Shown: positions 4,777 through 12,828, counted from the first letter of the stretch. The stretch is DNA of 20,035 bases from Candidatus Accumulibacter vicinus (GCA_002425405.1 DIME01000149.1:1-20035), one strand, 5' to 3'. Made by a program: numbers and translations. The notes: generated by a model from the letters alone, not told the origin.

Positions 4777-7448
4777 CGTGTCTTCGATTGGCGCGGACTG
4801 TGCGGCGCTGTGGTGCCCCCGCCATCGCTAGCGAGGCGAAGTTCACAGTGCACCCCGTCGCGTCGTGGCTTCGTCTCAACGGACACCTGAATGCCAAGCT
4901 GACGCAGCGCGGGTGCAATGCGGCGCAGTGAGTCCCCCAATCCACGGGGGGACTTCGGCCAGTAATCCCCGCGCTCCATGCTCATGCTGAAAGCGTTGAG
5001 TTCAGTCAAGAGGCCCTTCACCGTGCCTGAGTAGGATTTCCCCTTCTCAACGAACTCCATGCAGGCCACAGACACCGGATTGGAATCCACAGTACGGCGG
5101 ATAGCGTCCCGGCGGTGGTTCGTGTAGAGGTCCAGGAACTCGCCGGATTTGCCGCCCATGGCCCGGTTCATCGCTTCGCGAAGATGCGCAAAATCGGCCA
5201 TGCGCGGCCGCTGCGCGGGTGGAATCGACACCGACGGCAGCAAGGCCAACGTCCTCGCAAAGAGATCGAGCAGCGCACCGAAGATGACTGGCGCGGCCTC
5301 AGTCAAGGCGAGCGTATGCTCGTCCTCGGTCATGCGCTCGCGGATCGTCGGCAGGCAGAGGGCAATGGTGCGGTCGAGCAGGTCCGCTCTGGTGATGACC
5401 GCGCCGATGCCGTTGAGCACGACCGGATTGTGCGCCTCGATGATGTGCTCTTCACCGTTGGTATAGAACTGTCGTCCTGCCTGACCGCCTCCGGTAGCGA
5501 TGGTGCATAGCGCATCGGAGAGTTCAGGCGAAATGCCGGAGAGGTTTTCGAGGGAGACCAGGTGGTTGCTGCCTGCAGCGACATAGACGTCTTCCACACC
5601 CTTGGGCCGACCGCGCAGCATGACCTTGTTCGGATCGACGAAGATACGCAGCGTCTCCTGCGTCGTGCTCTTGGCGCTGCCCTGTTCGCCGATCAGTTCC
5701 AGGACAGGGTAAGGCGTGTCGGAGCGGTAGCATTCCAGTATCCAAGCCAGCACCAGCACACGGTCTTCCTCTGGGATGTTACACAGTCTCCACAAGTGAT
5801 CTATGCTGCCGCCAGGCACCGGGATAGGCAGCGGGCGCATGGCCTTGTTGCGAAGGAAGCGCACGGGCGGTGAACTCACGATTTGCCAGCCTGTTGCTGT
5901 AACGTGAATGGCACGCCAACGGTCGTCACCCAGGTCGATCCAATACCCAGATTCATCCTTTGCCACGCGGCGAGCCGGCTTATGCTCGACGCCGTCGAAC
6001 TTGGCGATACCAGACAGGGCATTCTGGCACGCCTTGATGGGTTCGGAGGCAGGTGCCGCCTTGAGTTGCGTGTGGGCAAACCAGCCGAGCCATTCGCGGA
6101 AGCCGAGTGAGTCGATGCGCCAATGCTCTGAGTGTATGGCGTCATCCTTGTCAGTACGCTGAAAAGTTGCATAGGCATTGCCGTCCTGGTCGTGCCATAG
6201 TTCGCAGCGTCGGGCCGCGAGATCAGTCAGTCGTTTGGCCAGCGAGTCTTCATGGCCACCGTCATCGCCGGCAGCGTGCCGGTCAACCAACGAATCGAGT
6301 GCGCAGACACGCACCGATGAGTTCGCCAGCTTGATGTCGATGCGCGCCGCTTCATACTCACGAGGGTCGTAGGCTTTGATGATGCTGAGGGCTTCTGTCG
6401 TGGTCGGTGCCAGATGGGCCTTGGGATCAGTGACCACGGCAGCTAGCACGCGCTGTAGCTCTGCGCGAGCATTCTCGATTAGCGACAGTTTTTCGGTTTC
6501 CCAATCCCATCCGTCCTCACGTGCCATAAAGAAGATGGTGCCCAGCATGACCGGGGTATCCTTGTAGCCGCCGAACGAATCCCACTTGATCTCTGTTTCG
6601 CCGTCGCGGTAGCTGCTGCCCGTCGCACTCCACTCGTCCCAGAGCGCGAAAGCTTCGCCACTGCCATCGCTGGCGTGGTGCAAGGCCATACCGACTTTCA
6701 ACCAGTCCATATATTCGCAATCGGGCTCGATGGCAGCCAAGGCACTCTTGAGTTGGAGCGGGTTCTCGATTCCGCGACCTTGCAATGCCTGCATGGCCGC
6801 CCTTTCGACCCGCTTCTTGGGCAGCGGCTCGATCACGCTGGTGATTTGCTGCCAGGAGTAGGGCGGAATGGGCGTGCGGGCGTGAATGCGCACCATGAAC
6901 GGACGGCTGGGATCCTTCTGGTGATAGAACCCCGGCAGGCGCAGAACGCGGGCAGGATCACACGCATTGGGGTCCGATCCGAAGTCCACCACCATGCGGT
7001 TCATCCCCTCTCGCCATGTGTCGAACTGCGGCGCTGTAGCGGGATCAATGAAGCAGTACCTGTGGAACTTGTCAGGTGACGACTCCACTTCCATATGCGG
7101 GTCGAGGGGCGGTGGCGGGGTGTTCGGGCGGTCGGCTTCCTGAAATATGGCCCGTGGGCTGACCATATTGCTCATCTTACGCCCGTTGCCATCGGTTCTA
7201 TTGACGGTGACGAAAACGCCGGCGCCGCGTTGGTTGAGGTCAACCAGTGTGTCCCAGTGCTCATCAAGCGTACCGTTCAGAACGCGGGCCAGTGAGCCGT
7301 CCTTTCGTTCCTTGAAGTCGTCGAAGGTCTGGAAGCAGAAATGTTCCGCTTCCTCGTCCAGGGCGGTCAGGAAGGCGTCTGCCTGGGCACGGTTGGGAGT
7401 AAGCCGGCAAGCTGCAGAGCCCGTGGTGTTGGCGGGGTTGGCATCCAT
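4719..7448 (-). CDS. Primase-helicase replication protein (RepB-type primase, PriCT_2, P-loop helicase)
   Basis: The 909-residue protein has three parts. Residues about 75-190 resemble the RepB-type archaeo-eukaryotic primase fold (VFVTVNRT at 78-85, RAIFQEAD at 99-106, SSPDKFH at 123-129, and ARVLRLPGFYHQKDP at 166-180). Residues about 232-295 match the PriCT_2 primase C-terminal domain (ALAAIEPDCEYMDWLKVGMALH, then WDEWS and KWDSF). Residues about 580-700 form an ATPase: Walker A GEQGSAKS (587-594), a Walker B-like LVSLENLS (630-637), and RADLLDRT (687-694). Such proteins start and unwind replication of plasmids, P4-like phages and satellites. The start ATG overlaps the stop of the AlpA-like gene by one base (TAATG), so the two are one operon with coupled translation. 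The last 50 residues are low-complexity and overlap half of the iteron cluster. Confidence 0.85.
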   Translation of the reverse strand: MDANPANTTGSAACRLTPNRAQADAFLTALDEEAEHFCFQTFDDFKERKDGSLARVLNGTLDEHWDTLVDLNQRGAGVFVTVNRTDGNGRKMSNMVSPRAIFQEADRPNTPPPPLDPHMEVESSPDKFHRYCFIDPATAPQFDTWREGMNRMVVDFGSDPNACDPARVLRLPGFYHQKDPSRPFMVRIHARTPIPPYSWQQITSVIEPLPKKRVERAAMQALQGRGIENPLQLKSALAAIEPDCEYMDWLKVGMALHHASDGSGEAFALWDEWSATGSSYRDGETEIKWDSFGGYKDTPVMLGTIFFMAREDGWDWETEKLSLIENARAELQRVLAAVVTDPKAHLAPTTTEALSIIKAYDPREYEAARIDIKLANSSVRVCALDSLVDRHAAGDDGGHEDSLAKRLTDLAARRCELWHDQDGNAYATFQRTDKDDAIHSEHWRIDSLGFREWLGWFAHTQLKAAPASEPIKACQNALSGIAKFDGVEHKPARRVAKDESGYWIDLGDDRWRAIHVTATGWQIVSSPPVRFLRNKAMRPLPIPVPGGSIDHLWRLCNIPEEDRVLVLAWILECYRSDTPYPVLELIGEQGSAKSTTQETLRIFVDPNKVMLRGRPKGVEDVYVAAGSNHLVSLENLSGISPELSDALCTIATGGGQAGRQFYTNGEEHIIEAHNPVVLNGIGAVITRADLLDRTIALCLPTIRERMTEDEHTLALTEAAPVIFGALLDLFARTLALLPSVSIPPAQRPRMADFAHLREAMNRAMGGKSGEFLDLYTNHRRDAIRRTVDSNPVSVACMEFVEKGKSYSGTVKGLLTELNAFSMSMERGDYWPKSPRGLGDSLRRIAPALRQLGIQVSVETKPRRDGVHCELRLASDGGGTTAPHSPRQSKTRSQPSPTFTVSPRSKASKP

Positions 7449-7660
7449 TACAGAACCTCCCCGTGCAGGAGTTTCTGAAGGTCGCTAACTTTCCAGGCCA
7501 GACGCCCGTTGATGCGGATTGGCCGGATCGGGCCGCATTCGAGGCAGGCCCACTTGCGTAGGGTCTGAGGGCGGCGTTGGAGTACGGCCGCTGCCTCGTC
7601 AGTGGGAAGAATTTCGGGCAATCCGGCCCGACAACCCATAAGGGAATTGAGAGTTTGCAT
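7448..7660 (-). CDS. AlpA/MerR-like helix-turn-helix regulator or excisionase
   Basis: A 70-residue protein starting at the ATG at 7660, with AGAAGGA about ten bases upstream; a longer frame from 7750 has no comparable ribosome site. Residues 17-66 show the winged helix-turn-helix pattern of the HTH_17/AlpA group: LPTDEAAAVLQRRPQTLRKW, then a turn, then RINGRLAWKVSDLQKLL. Such proteins control satellite genes or act as recombination directionality factors for a nearby integrase. It lies directly upstream of, and overlaps, the primase gene, which fits control of replication and excision. Which of the two roles applies cannot be told from sequence. Confidence 0.8.
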   Translation of the reverse strand: MQTLNSLMGCRAGLPEILPTDEAAAVLQRRPQTLRKWACLECGPIRPIRINGRLAWKVSDLQKLLHGEVL

Positions 7661-7740
7661 CGTCTTTTTTCCTTCTGCGGATTCCCGCGTATTAATGACG
7701 ATTGCAAAGCTATTCCCGAAATGGATGTCCTCCGATAGGT

Positions 7741-7779
7741 GCGGCGGCAAACATCGCCTAGCGGCGGTAAGCGGCGGTT
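7741..7779. promoter_or_regulatory. Repeated AGCGGCGGT sites upstream of the AlpA-like gene
   Basis: AGCGGCGGTA (7760-7769) and AGCGGCGGTT (7770-7779) are tandem 10-bp direct repeats, with a third GCGGCGG at 7741-7747. They lie about 80-120 bp upstream of the AlpA-like start and touch the stop codon of the preceding gene. Tandem sites one helical turn apart fit a binding site for a small helix-turn-helix protein, but simple triplet bias could also produce them. Confidence 0.35.
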
Positions 7780-8719
7780 ATCCTCCCTTCTCGGCGCGTC
7801 TTCTTAGCCGCTTTTGGAGTGCCTCCTTGGTGAGCCATTTGGGCTTATTCTCCGCGTCTGTGTAGGCCAAACTACTGCCTTCAATCTTGCCGGTAAACGG
7901 CCCGTCTTCACTCAAGGCCAACTCCCGAAGCTGCTGATACACGGAAGCAGTGTTTTGGCTGCCGGCCTTCTCGATGGCTTTATCAATCACCGGGTCGAGA
8001 ATGTTGGTTCGGGTTGCTATGCGATGCGTCCGTATTGGATCAATCACCCTGCCAGGAGCGGCCTTCGGCGTATCGCTGACCTCGGCGACAACATGGCTAG
8101 GCGCCGAAGTAACCTCCGGCGTCCCCTTGTCGCAATACCTCCACAGCTTTCCTTCGAGCCCAGGTGGCAACATGGCTGTCAGGCACAGGCTTTCACCTGC
8201 AGGTTGAAAGAGTTCGGCATCCAGTTCGTCGATTTCCTCCAAGTCAGGACTTGGTTTTTCAAGTGCAACCTGCCATTCGCGGAGCCGGTGCTTGTCGCCC
8301 TCACTGCGGATCATTGGTCTGGTCATTGAATACCAGGACTCGAACTCGTTGAGCCATACAAAGACGTTGTCAGGCAGGCTCAATATGGCGTCGATTCGCC
8401 AGGGGCCATGGTTTTCATCAATGGCGCCTTCACGCTCGTTGCCCTGCAGTCGCTTCGTCAGACTATTCAGAGTGATGACTGGATCCTTCCACTGACTTGC
8501 CGGTATCGGCTTGTAGTGGTCCTGGTCGAACATTTGGTACGCACACAAGGCGTAGCGGCTAGCAATTCTCAGACCCTGTCCGCAATCGACGGTCGCCGGT
8601 TCAGCAAGCGCTCTGACGATGCTGTCAGGCGATTCCCTCCAGGCCGTTACGTACGGGATCGCTCGAATCGGCAAGGCTTCGCGCCCACCAATCATGACTG
8701 TCCATCGTCCATTGTTCAT
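7778..8719 (-). CDS. Conserved-looking hypothetical protein between integrase and regulator
   Basis: I chose the ATG at 8719 (313 residues, MNNGRWTVMIGGREAL), because GGGAGG lies nine bases upstream; the open frame reaches a TTG at 8824 that overlaps the integrase stop, giving 348 residues. No enzymatic motif is recognised. The N-terminal half contains WRIDAILSLPDNVFVWLNEFESWY. After a Pro/Ala/Ser-rich linker (about residues 205-240) the C-terminal part (DPVIDKAIEKAGSQNTASVY...ENKPKWLTKEALQKRLRRR, with gaps) is helical and ends basic. I have the impression that proteins with a similar C-terminal pattern occur beside integrases in P4-like islands, but that is memory, not a search. It is transcribed with, and follows, the integrase gene. 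Confidence 0.7.
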   Translation of the reverse strand: MNNGRWTVMIGGREALPIRAIPYVTAWRESPDSIVRALAEPATVDCGQGLRIASRYALCAYQMFDQDHYKPIPASQWKDPVITLNSLTKRLQGNEREGAIDENHGPWRIDAILSLPDNVFVWLNEFESWYSMTRPMIRSEGDKHRLREWQVALEKPSPDLEEIDELDAELFQPAGESLCLTAMLPPGLEGKLWRYCDKGTPEVTSAPSHVVAEVSDTPKAAPGRVIDPIRTHRIATRTNILDPVIDKAIEKAGSQNTASVYQQLRELALSEDGPFTGKIEGSSLAYTDAENKPKWLTKEALQKRLRRRAEKGG

Positions 8720-8820
8720 GCAGCTCATCCTCCCGCGTTCTCTTTTGATTGAAGCTCCAGACAACTCGGCGAAGGTTCCAAATTTGCACGCCGTCGGGGT
8801 AGTCTGGTGTTCGTGCTCGG

Positions 8821-10107
8821 TCAAACCGCGGTCAACATGCGCAGGCCGGAGTTTGAATGTTCAAATTCGATGCCCGCCTGCTCCAGCATCCAGGACTCAA
8901 TCTTGACATGCCAGCTACGCAATAGATCGAGGGGTCGGACGCGGTAATGCTTCTCGGCGGTCGCGCTCGGTTTGTGGCCCATGATCTGCGCCGCCACGCC
9001 TACCGGACATTCTACCCACTCGGATAGCGTGCCGAAGGAGCGGCGCAGGCCATGCAGGGTCAAGCCATCGATGCCGGCAATAGCACAAACCCTCCGATGT
9101 TGAATGCTTGGCTCGCGAAGCCGGCCAGAGGCAGCCAGGGGGCTGCTGAACACCCATTCATTACGACGCGGCAGCCTTGTGAGCAGCGCCGCGACGAAGG
9201 GCGTCAAAGGAATGGTGCGCTCTCCCTCGACTTTGTCATGGATCGTGATCGACTGCCAGCGGAAGTCGACGTCCTCCCATTTCAGCCCGGCCAGTTCCTC
9301 TCGTCGTGCACCAACCAGCAGCAAGACTTGCAAGTACGCCGAGATCACGGGGTTGCTGATGGTCCGAACAGCGGAGAACCACGCTGGCAGTTGCTCACGT
9401 TGCAGGCAATCGTCTTTGGCATGTTTCTTTGGCAGTTCCTCTTTCACTATGCGCGCCTGACACACTGTGGCGTTGGCGATACTGTGGTATTCGGGCGTTT
9501 CTGCACACCAATTGAGGAAGGCCCTGAAGAGCCGGAAGGCAAGGGCAGCTTGCGTGGGACGCCGAGCAGACTCGTCTCGTAGCCAAGCCTTCACTCGCTC
9601 CGAGTCGATTTCAGTCATCTTGAGGGGCATCAATGCGGCCAGGGCACCATGCGCTTTGTCATCGCCACAGTAGGCAAGTTTCTGATGGTCGGCTAGATGG
9701 CGGACGCTCCATTTGGGGCGACGAGCCTCGACGTAGCAATTCCATACTGCACCGACGGTAACGTTACCGCGCTTGAACTCTGCCTCCTGAGCCGCCGCAG
9801 CGGCAGCGTGCTGGGCCTTCTGTTGGCGCGGATCAATACCCTGGTCAGTCAGCATCTTGAGGCGCGTTGCCTCAGCCTGAGCGTCGCCGACTGTCCAAGT
9901 GCGCACGTCGCCGATGGATAGCCGGATGGTCTTGCCATTTAGCCTCGACTCGAAGACATATGTCTTGGTGCCGGCAAAGGTGACTCGCAGCCCGAGGCCA
10001 GGCGCCTTGCCATCCCAGTATACGGTCTGGTTGTTCTTGCCTTCGGCGCTTGGTTGAAACCTGAACGCCGCAACCCTGCCAGCCGTGAAATTCTCTCGAT
10101 TTGTCAT
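8821..10107 (-). CDS. int: Tyrosine site-specific integrase
   Basis: The start is the ATG at 10107, with GGAGG five bases upstream; the TTG four codons earlier has no such support. The 428-residue protein has the P4-type layout: N-terminal DUF4102-like arm-binding part (WDGKAPGLGLRVTFAG, then SRLNGKTIRLSIGDV), a core-binding helical domain, and the catalytic domain with R268 (GARREEL), H352 and R355 (LHGLRR), H378 (MGHK) and the nucleophile Y388 (AEKHYRV). All expected catalytic residues are present, so the enzyme is probably active. It sits 160 bp from the truncated tRNA-Phe, which is its expected target. Its promoter region overlaps the TGTAGGCA repeats, so it may repress itself. Confidence 0.95.
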   Translation of the reverse strand: MTNRENFTAGRVAAFRFQPSAEGKNNQTVYWDGKAPGLGLRVTFAGTKTYVFESRLNGKTIRLSIGDVRTWTVGDAQAEATRLKMLTDQGIDPRQQKAQHAAAAAAQEAEFKRGNVTVGAVWNCYVEARRPKWSVRHLADHQKLAYCGDDKAHGALAALMPLKMTEIDSERVKAWLRDESARRPTQAALAFRLFRAFLNWCAETPEYHSIANATVCQARIVKEELPKKHAKDDCLQREQLPAWFSAVRTISNPVISAYLQVLLLVGARREELAGLKWEDVDFRWQSITIHDKVEGERTIPLTPFVAALLTRLPRRNEWVFSSPLAASGRLREPSIQHRRVCAIAGIDGLTLHGLRRSFGTLSEWVECPVGVAAQIMGHKPSATAEKHYRVRPLDLLRSWHVKIESWMLEQAGIEFEHSNSGLRMLTAV

Positions 10108-10121
10108 TATGACCTCCAACG

Positions 10122-10228
10122 TGTAGGCACCATGTAGGCAAATTTTATCAACATTGAGGAATAGAATGAAGCATAAACAGGACGTGCATTGAGTTTAAAT
10201 AATTGTTTTATATACTTTACTGCCTACT
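10122..10228. promoter_or_regulatory. Candidate integrase arm-type sites in an AT-rich attachment region
   Basis: TGTAGGCA occurs twice as a direct repeat 11 bp apart (10122-10129 and 10133-10140). A nearly matching inverted copy TGCCTACT is at 10221-10228. The DNA between is markedly AT-rich. Direct repeats one helical turn apart between int and the crossover core are typical of arm sites bound by the integrase N-terminal domain or by the directionality factor. A possible int promoter -10 (TAAAAT on the minus strand, from 10142-10147) lies beside them; its -35 is weak. Confidence 0.55.
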
Positions 10229-10267
10229 CAATGAGCTTAGATCAACGCGACGGAATGCAAAAAATAT

Positions 10268-10316
10268 CGGACTGAAAATCCGCGTGTCCGTGGTTCGATT
10301 CCGCGCTTGGCCACCA
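10268..10316 (+). other. Attachment site: 3' part of tRNA-Phe(GAA), 5' half missing
   Basis: The sequence has the anticodon stem CGGA/TCCG (10268-10271 and 10279-10282), loop CTGAAAA with anticodon GAA (10274-10276), variable loop, T arm CGTGG-TTCGATT-CCGCG (10289-10305), acceptor strand CTTGGCC (10306-10312), discriminator A and encoded CCA (10314-10316). The upstream DNA has no D arm and no 5' acceptor strand (GGCCAAG would be expected), and the fifth anticodon-stem pair is already lost at 10267. So the element joins the host here, within the anticodon stem. A functional tRNA-Phe should be rebuilt at the other end of the element. Confidence 0.9.
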
Positions 10317-10333
10317 ACCAAAACAAGCAGTTA

Positions 10334-10367
10334 GCCCGACCCAACACGTCGGGCTTTTTGCTTTTTA
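10334..10367 (+). terminator. Rho-independent terminator of the tRNA-Phe gene
   Basis: AGCCCGAC (10334-10341) pairs perfectly with GTCGGGCT (10349-10356) around a 7-base loop and is followed by TTTTT, GC and TTTTT. It lies 18 bp after the CCA end. This is host sequence and shows where chromosomal DNA resumes. Confidence 0.85.
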
Positions 10368-10661
10368 TTCCTGTGTTAGCCTACATTCCGTACGAGCACA
10401 GCGAAGATTTCGCATTTCGTGTAAGTTCGGGCGCTACTTGGCACAGGACATTCGGATAATGCGAGGAATTTAACGCCGAAATTTGGGGCGGATCCGCATC
10501 CGTGCGATTGCCACGCGCACGGCTTGCCTGCTGTGCTCGATGAGCCCCCCGAAGCCGAGATCCTCGGGCTTGGAGCGGACGGACTGCCGCGCTGACGCAG
10601 GTCGAACCTGCTGACGCCGAATTGGTGCAAACAGCCTTCAACGCCTGGCAACGCTTTGGCT
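10368..10661. other. About 290 bp without a recognisable gene
   Basis: The stretch lies between the tRNA terminator and the 3' end of tupC. Two overlapping minus-strand frames of 86-91 codons are open here but show no domain, no convincing ribosome site and a composition typical of chance frames in GC-rich DNA. Hairpins are present at 10553-10572 (AAGCCGAG/CTCGGGCTT with one bulge) and 10597-10611 (GCAGGT-CGA-ACCTGC); either could help end tup transcription, but no T run follows on the minus strand. Confidence 0.5.
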
Positions 10662-11309
10662 TCAGAGGTGCAACCGACCGCCCATCAGGTCCAGCCGACG
10701 CATGTCGGGCAGTTCGATGACGTCGCGATCATGGCAGGCGATCACCGCCGTGGTCCGGGCCGTACAGAAGCCGCGCAGCAGGTCGATGGTTTGCCGCCGC
10801 GATTCGGCATCGAGATTGGCCGTCGGTTCGTCGAGCAGCAGTATTTTCGGCTTCAGTACCCAGGCACGTGCCATGGCCACGCGCTGCCTTTCTCCCCCGG
10901 ACAGCTTCTGCGGCGGTATTGCCAGAAGATGCGTCAGGCGTGCCCAGGCAATCGCTGCCGCGACCAGCCGTTGCCGTTCGTTCGCTTCGATGCCTCTGGC
11001 ACGCAGCCCATAAGCAATATTGTCGGCGACACTGGTATGAAAAAGGTAGGGTTGCTGATGCACGTAGATCACCTGCCGGCGCAGCCAATCGGGATAGGGT
11101 CGCCAGTCGAAGCGCCGTTCCTGGTAGTGTCCGAACCCGCTGTCTGGTGCTTCGATGCCGGCCAGGATACGCAGCAGGGTGGACTTGCCGCTGCCGTTTT
11201 CTCCGGTCAGGACGTAGCTCTCGCCAGCCAGTAGCGTCAGCTCATCGATCGAGAACAGGCGTCGTGCCGCGAACGATTTGGTCAGCGTGGACACCCCGAG
11301 CAGGCTCAT
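10662..11309 (-). CDS. tupC: Tungstate ABC transporter, ATP-binding protein
   Basis: The 215-residue protein carries all ABC ATPase motifs: Walker A GENGSGKS (36-43), a Q-loop in VHQQPYLF (83-90), signature LSGGE (136-140), Walker B KILLLDEP (155-162) and the switch His in ACHDRD (H193). The start is the ATG at 11309, overlapping the tupB stop (ATGA), with GGGAGAG upstream. An open frame continues upstream to 12080 but only as an out-of-frame shadow of tupB. It powers uptake by the TupB permease at the inner membrane. Substrate assignment comes from the TupA gene in the operon. Confidence 0.88.
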   Translation of the reverse strand: MSLLGVSTLTKSFAARRLFSIDELTLLAGESYVLTGENGSGKSTLLRILAGIEAPDSGFGHYQERRFDWRPYPDWLRRQVIYVHQQPYLFHTSVADNIAYGLRARGIEANERQRLVAAAIAWARLTHLLAIPPQKLSGGERQRVAMARAWVLKPKILLLDEPTANLDAESRRQTIDLLRGFCTARTTAVIACHDRDVIELPDMRRLDLMGGRLHL

Positions 11310-11998
11310 CGGCGTGACTCTCCCTGAAAGAAGGCGAAAGCCGAATTGATTCCCAGGGCAACGACCAGGAGGACGATGCCCAGGGCAATGCCCTGCGCGA
11401 ACTCGCCCTTGCTGGTTTCGAGTGCAATCGCCGTCGGGATGTTGCGCGTCACGCCGGCGATGTTGCCGCCTACCATCAGCGAGCAACCGATCTCCGAGAC
11501 GACCCGGCCAAAAGCGCTGCAGACCGCTGCCATCAGCGCAAAGCGCACTTCGACGAGCATCGTCCAGGCGATGCGCGGAGCCGACGCGCCGAGCGCGACG
11601 GCGGTCTCGCGGGCGCGCGGATCGGCGCCCTGGATCGCCGCGAGCGAGAAGGCGATCAGCACCGGCAGGGCGATCAGTATCTGGCCAATGACCATCGCAG
11701 TCTGGGTGAACAGCAGTTGGAGCTGCCCCAGGACCCCCTGGCGCGAAAGCAGCAGGTACAGGATCAGACCGACAACCACCGTCGGCGACGCCAGCAGTCC
11801 CTGCGTCACGACGATCAGCAGTCGCCGCCCTGGGAACTCCAGCGTTGCCAGCAGGTAGCCGATGCCAATTCCCAGGGGCATGGCGATCAGCATCGCGCGC
11901 AGCGTCACCGACAGCGAAACGCCGACGATCAGCCACAGCTCGGGATCGCCGGAAAACAGCAGGCGCAGCGCCGCTTCGCTGGCATCGAGAAGTCCCAG
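11306..11998 (-). CDS. tupB: Tungstate ABC transporter, permease
   Basis: The protein has five or six hydrophobic helices (for example LWLIVGVSLSVTLRAMLIAM and LLASPTVVVGLILYLLL) and the cytoplasmic loop of ABC permeases that contacts the ATPase (ETAVALGASAPRIAWTMLVEVRFALMAA in part). The start is uncertain. No ATG or GTG lies in frame in the expected region, but a CTG at 11998 is preceded by GAGGTAA at the right distance and would give a 230-residue protein beginning LGLLDASEAALRLLFSGDPELW, the usual N-terminal pattern of TupB as I recall it. The frame is open further upstream to 12091, but that overlaps the tupA coding end. It is flanked by tupA and tupC with almost no spacing. Confidence 0.85.
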   Translation of the reverse strand: MGLLDASEAALRLLFSGDPELWLIVGVSLSVTLRAMLIAMPLGIGIGYLLATLEFPGRRLLIVVTQGLLASPTVVVGLILYLLLSRQGVLGQLQLLFTQTAMVIGQILIALPVLIAFSLAAIQGADPRARETAVALGASAPRIAWTMLVEVRFALMAAVCSAFGRVVSEIGCSLMVGGNIAGVTRNIPTAIALETSKGEFAQGIALGIVLLVVALGINSAFAFFQGESRR

Positions 11999-12003
11999 AG
12001 CGC

Positions 12004-12828
12004 TTACCTCGCCGGTGTGACGAAGAACAGCTGCTCGCCGTTCTGCCGGAAGGCAGCGATCGCCGAGCGCCCGGCGGCACTGCTCAGCCACTCGATCAGC
12101 GCCATGGCACCGGCAAAATGGATCTCCGGGTACCTTTTCGGATTGACGGCAATGACGCCATACGGATTGAACATGCGCGGGTCACCCTGGACGAGGATCG
12201 CGAGGCCGGTGCGGGTCTTGTAACTGGCGAAGGTGGCCCGGTCGGTCAGCGTGTAGGCCTGCATCTCGCCAGCCATGGTCAGCACCTCGCCCATTCCGAG
12301 CCCGGCCGAGACGTACCACGGCGCTCCCTTGGTGGCAATGCCGAGCTGTTGCCAATAACTTCTTTCCATCCGCTCGGTTCCCGAATCGTCACCGCGGGAA
12401 ACGAAACGCGCCTGCCTGGCGGCGATCTGGCGAAAGGCCTCGAGTACCTCCCTGCCACCGCGTAGTGCGGCCGGGTCGCTGCCGGGACCGACGATGACGA
12501 AATCGTTGTACATCACATCGCGTCGATTGACTCCGTACCCGGCCGCGACGAAAGCCTCTTCGGCCTGGCGATCATGCACCAGCACGATATCGACGTCACC
12601 ATTCTCGGCCAGCTTGAGCGCCTTGCCGGTTCCGACCGAGATGACCTGCACCCTGACCCCATGCTGCAACTCGAATTGCGGCAGGATGGCGCGCAGCAGA
12701 CCGGAGTTGTCGGTGCTGGTGGTCGTTGCCAGACGCAGGTCGCGGGCTGCGAGGTGGGTGGAGAAGAAACCAAGCAGGAGAACAATGGCTGTTGCCAAGT
12801 GACAACAGCCGAAGAATGCGCGGGCCAT
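12004..12828 (-). CDS. tupA: Tungstate-binding periplasmic protein
   Basis: The start is the ATG at 12828, with AGGAG seven bases upstream; an earlier ATG in frame has no such site. The 274-residue product begins with a signal peptide (hydrophobic 11-25, probable cleavage near THLAA-RD). The motif ATTTSTDNSGLL (34-45) is the anion-binding signature of TupA, and FVSRGDDSGT (142-151) fits the second binding segment of the PBPII fold. It captures tungstate in the periplasm for TupBC; tungsten serves some formate dehydrogenases and aldehyde oxidoreductases. A closely related molybdate binder is less likely because ModA lacks the TTTST motif. It is the first gene of the operon. Confidence 0.9.
   Translation of the reverse strand: MARAFFGCCHLATAIVLLLGFFSTHLAARDLRLATTTSTDNSGLLRAILPQFELQHGVRVQVISVGTGKALKLAENGDVDIVLVHDRQAEEAFVAAGYGVNRRDVMYNDFVIVGPGSDPAALRGGREVLEAFRQIAARQARFVSRGDDSGTERMERSYWQQLGIATKGAPWYVSAGLGMGEVLTMAGEMQAYTLTDRATFASYKTRTGLAILVQGDPRMFNPYGVIAVNPKRYPEIHFAGAMALIEWLSSAAGRSAIAAFRQNGEQLFFVTPAR

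Larger units (their letters stand above)
1..10316. mobile_element. Integrated phage-satellite-like element in tRNA-Phe (left end outside the window)
   Basis: The right border is a tRNA-Phe gene lacking its 5' half, next to a tyrosine integrase gene. Inside lie an AlpA-like regulator, a primase-helicase, cargo genes and a lone terminase small subunit gene. All genes but terS run on the minus strand. No terminase large subunit, portal, capsid, tail or lysis gene is seen in about 10 kb. Satellites of the PICI and P4 type are known to have integrase, AlpA or other regulator and a primase-replication protein, and Gram-positive members carry terS. A cryptic or larger prophage extending left of the window cannot be excluded. 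To the right, the bases look more GC-rich and the genes are ordinary core genes. Confidence 0.8.

Noticed and set aside
3752..7185. A shared 13-mer CATCTTACGCCCG at 3752-3764 and 7173-7185
   Set aside because: One 13-base match within 10 kb of biased sequence is close to chance, and the second copy lies in primase coding sequence.
10376..10651. Two overlapping minus-strand frames of 86-91 codons after the tRNA terminator
   Set aside because: No ribosome site, no domain, and the two frames compete for the same DNA; chance frames are likely.
11310..12080. A 472-codon minus-strand frame that would fuse extra N-terminal sequence to the tup ATPase
   Set aside because: The upstream part is Arg/Pro-rich shadow translation of the tupB permease gene; the ATPase proper begins at the ATG at 11309 with an ATGA overlap.
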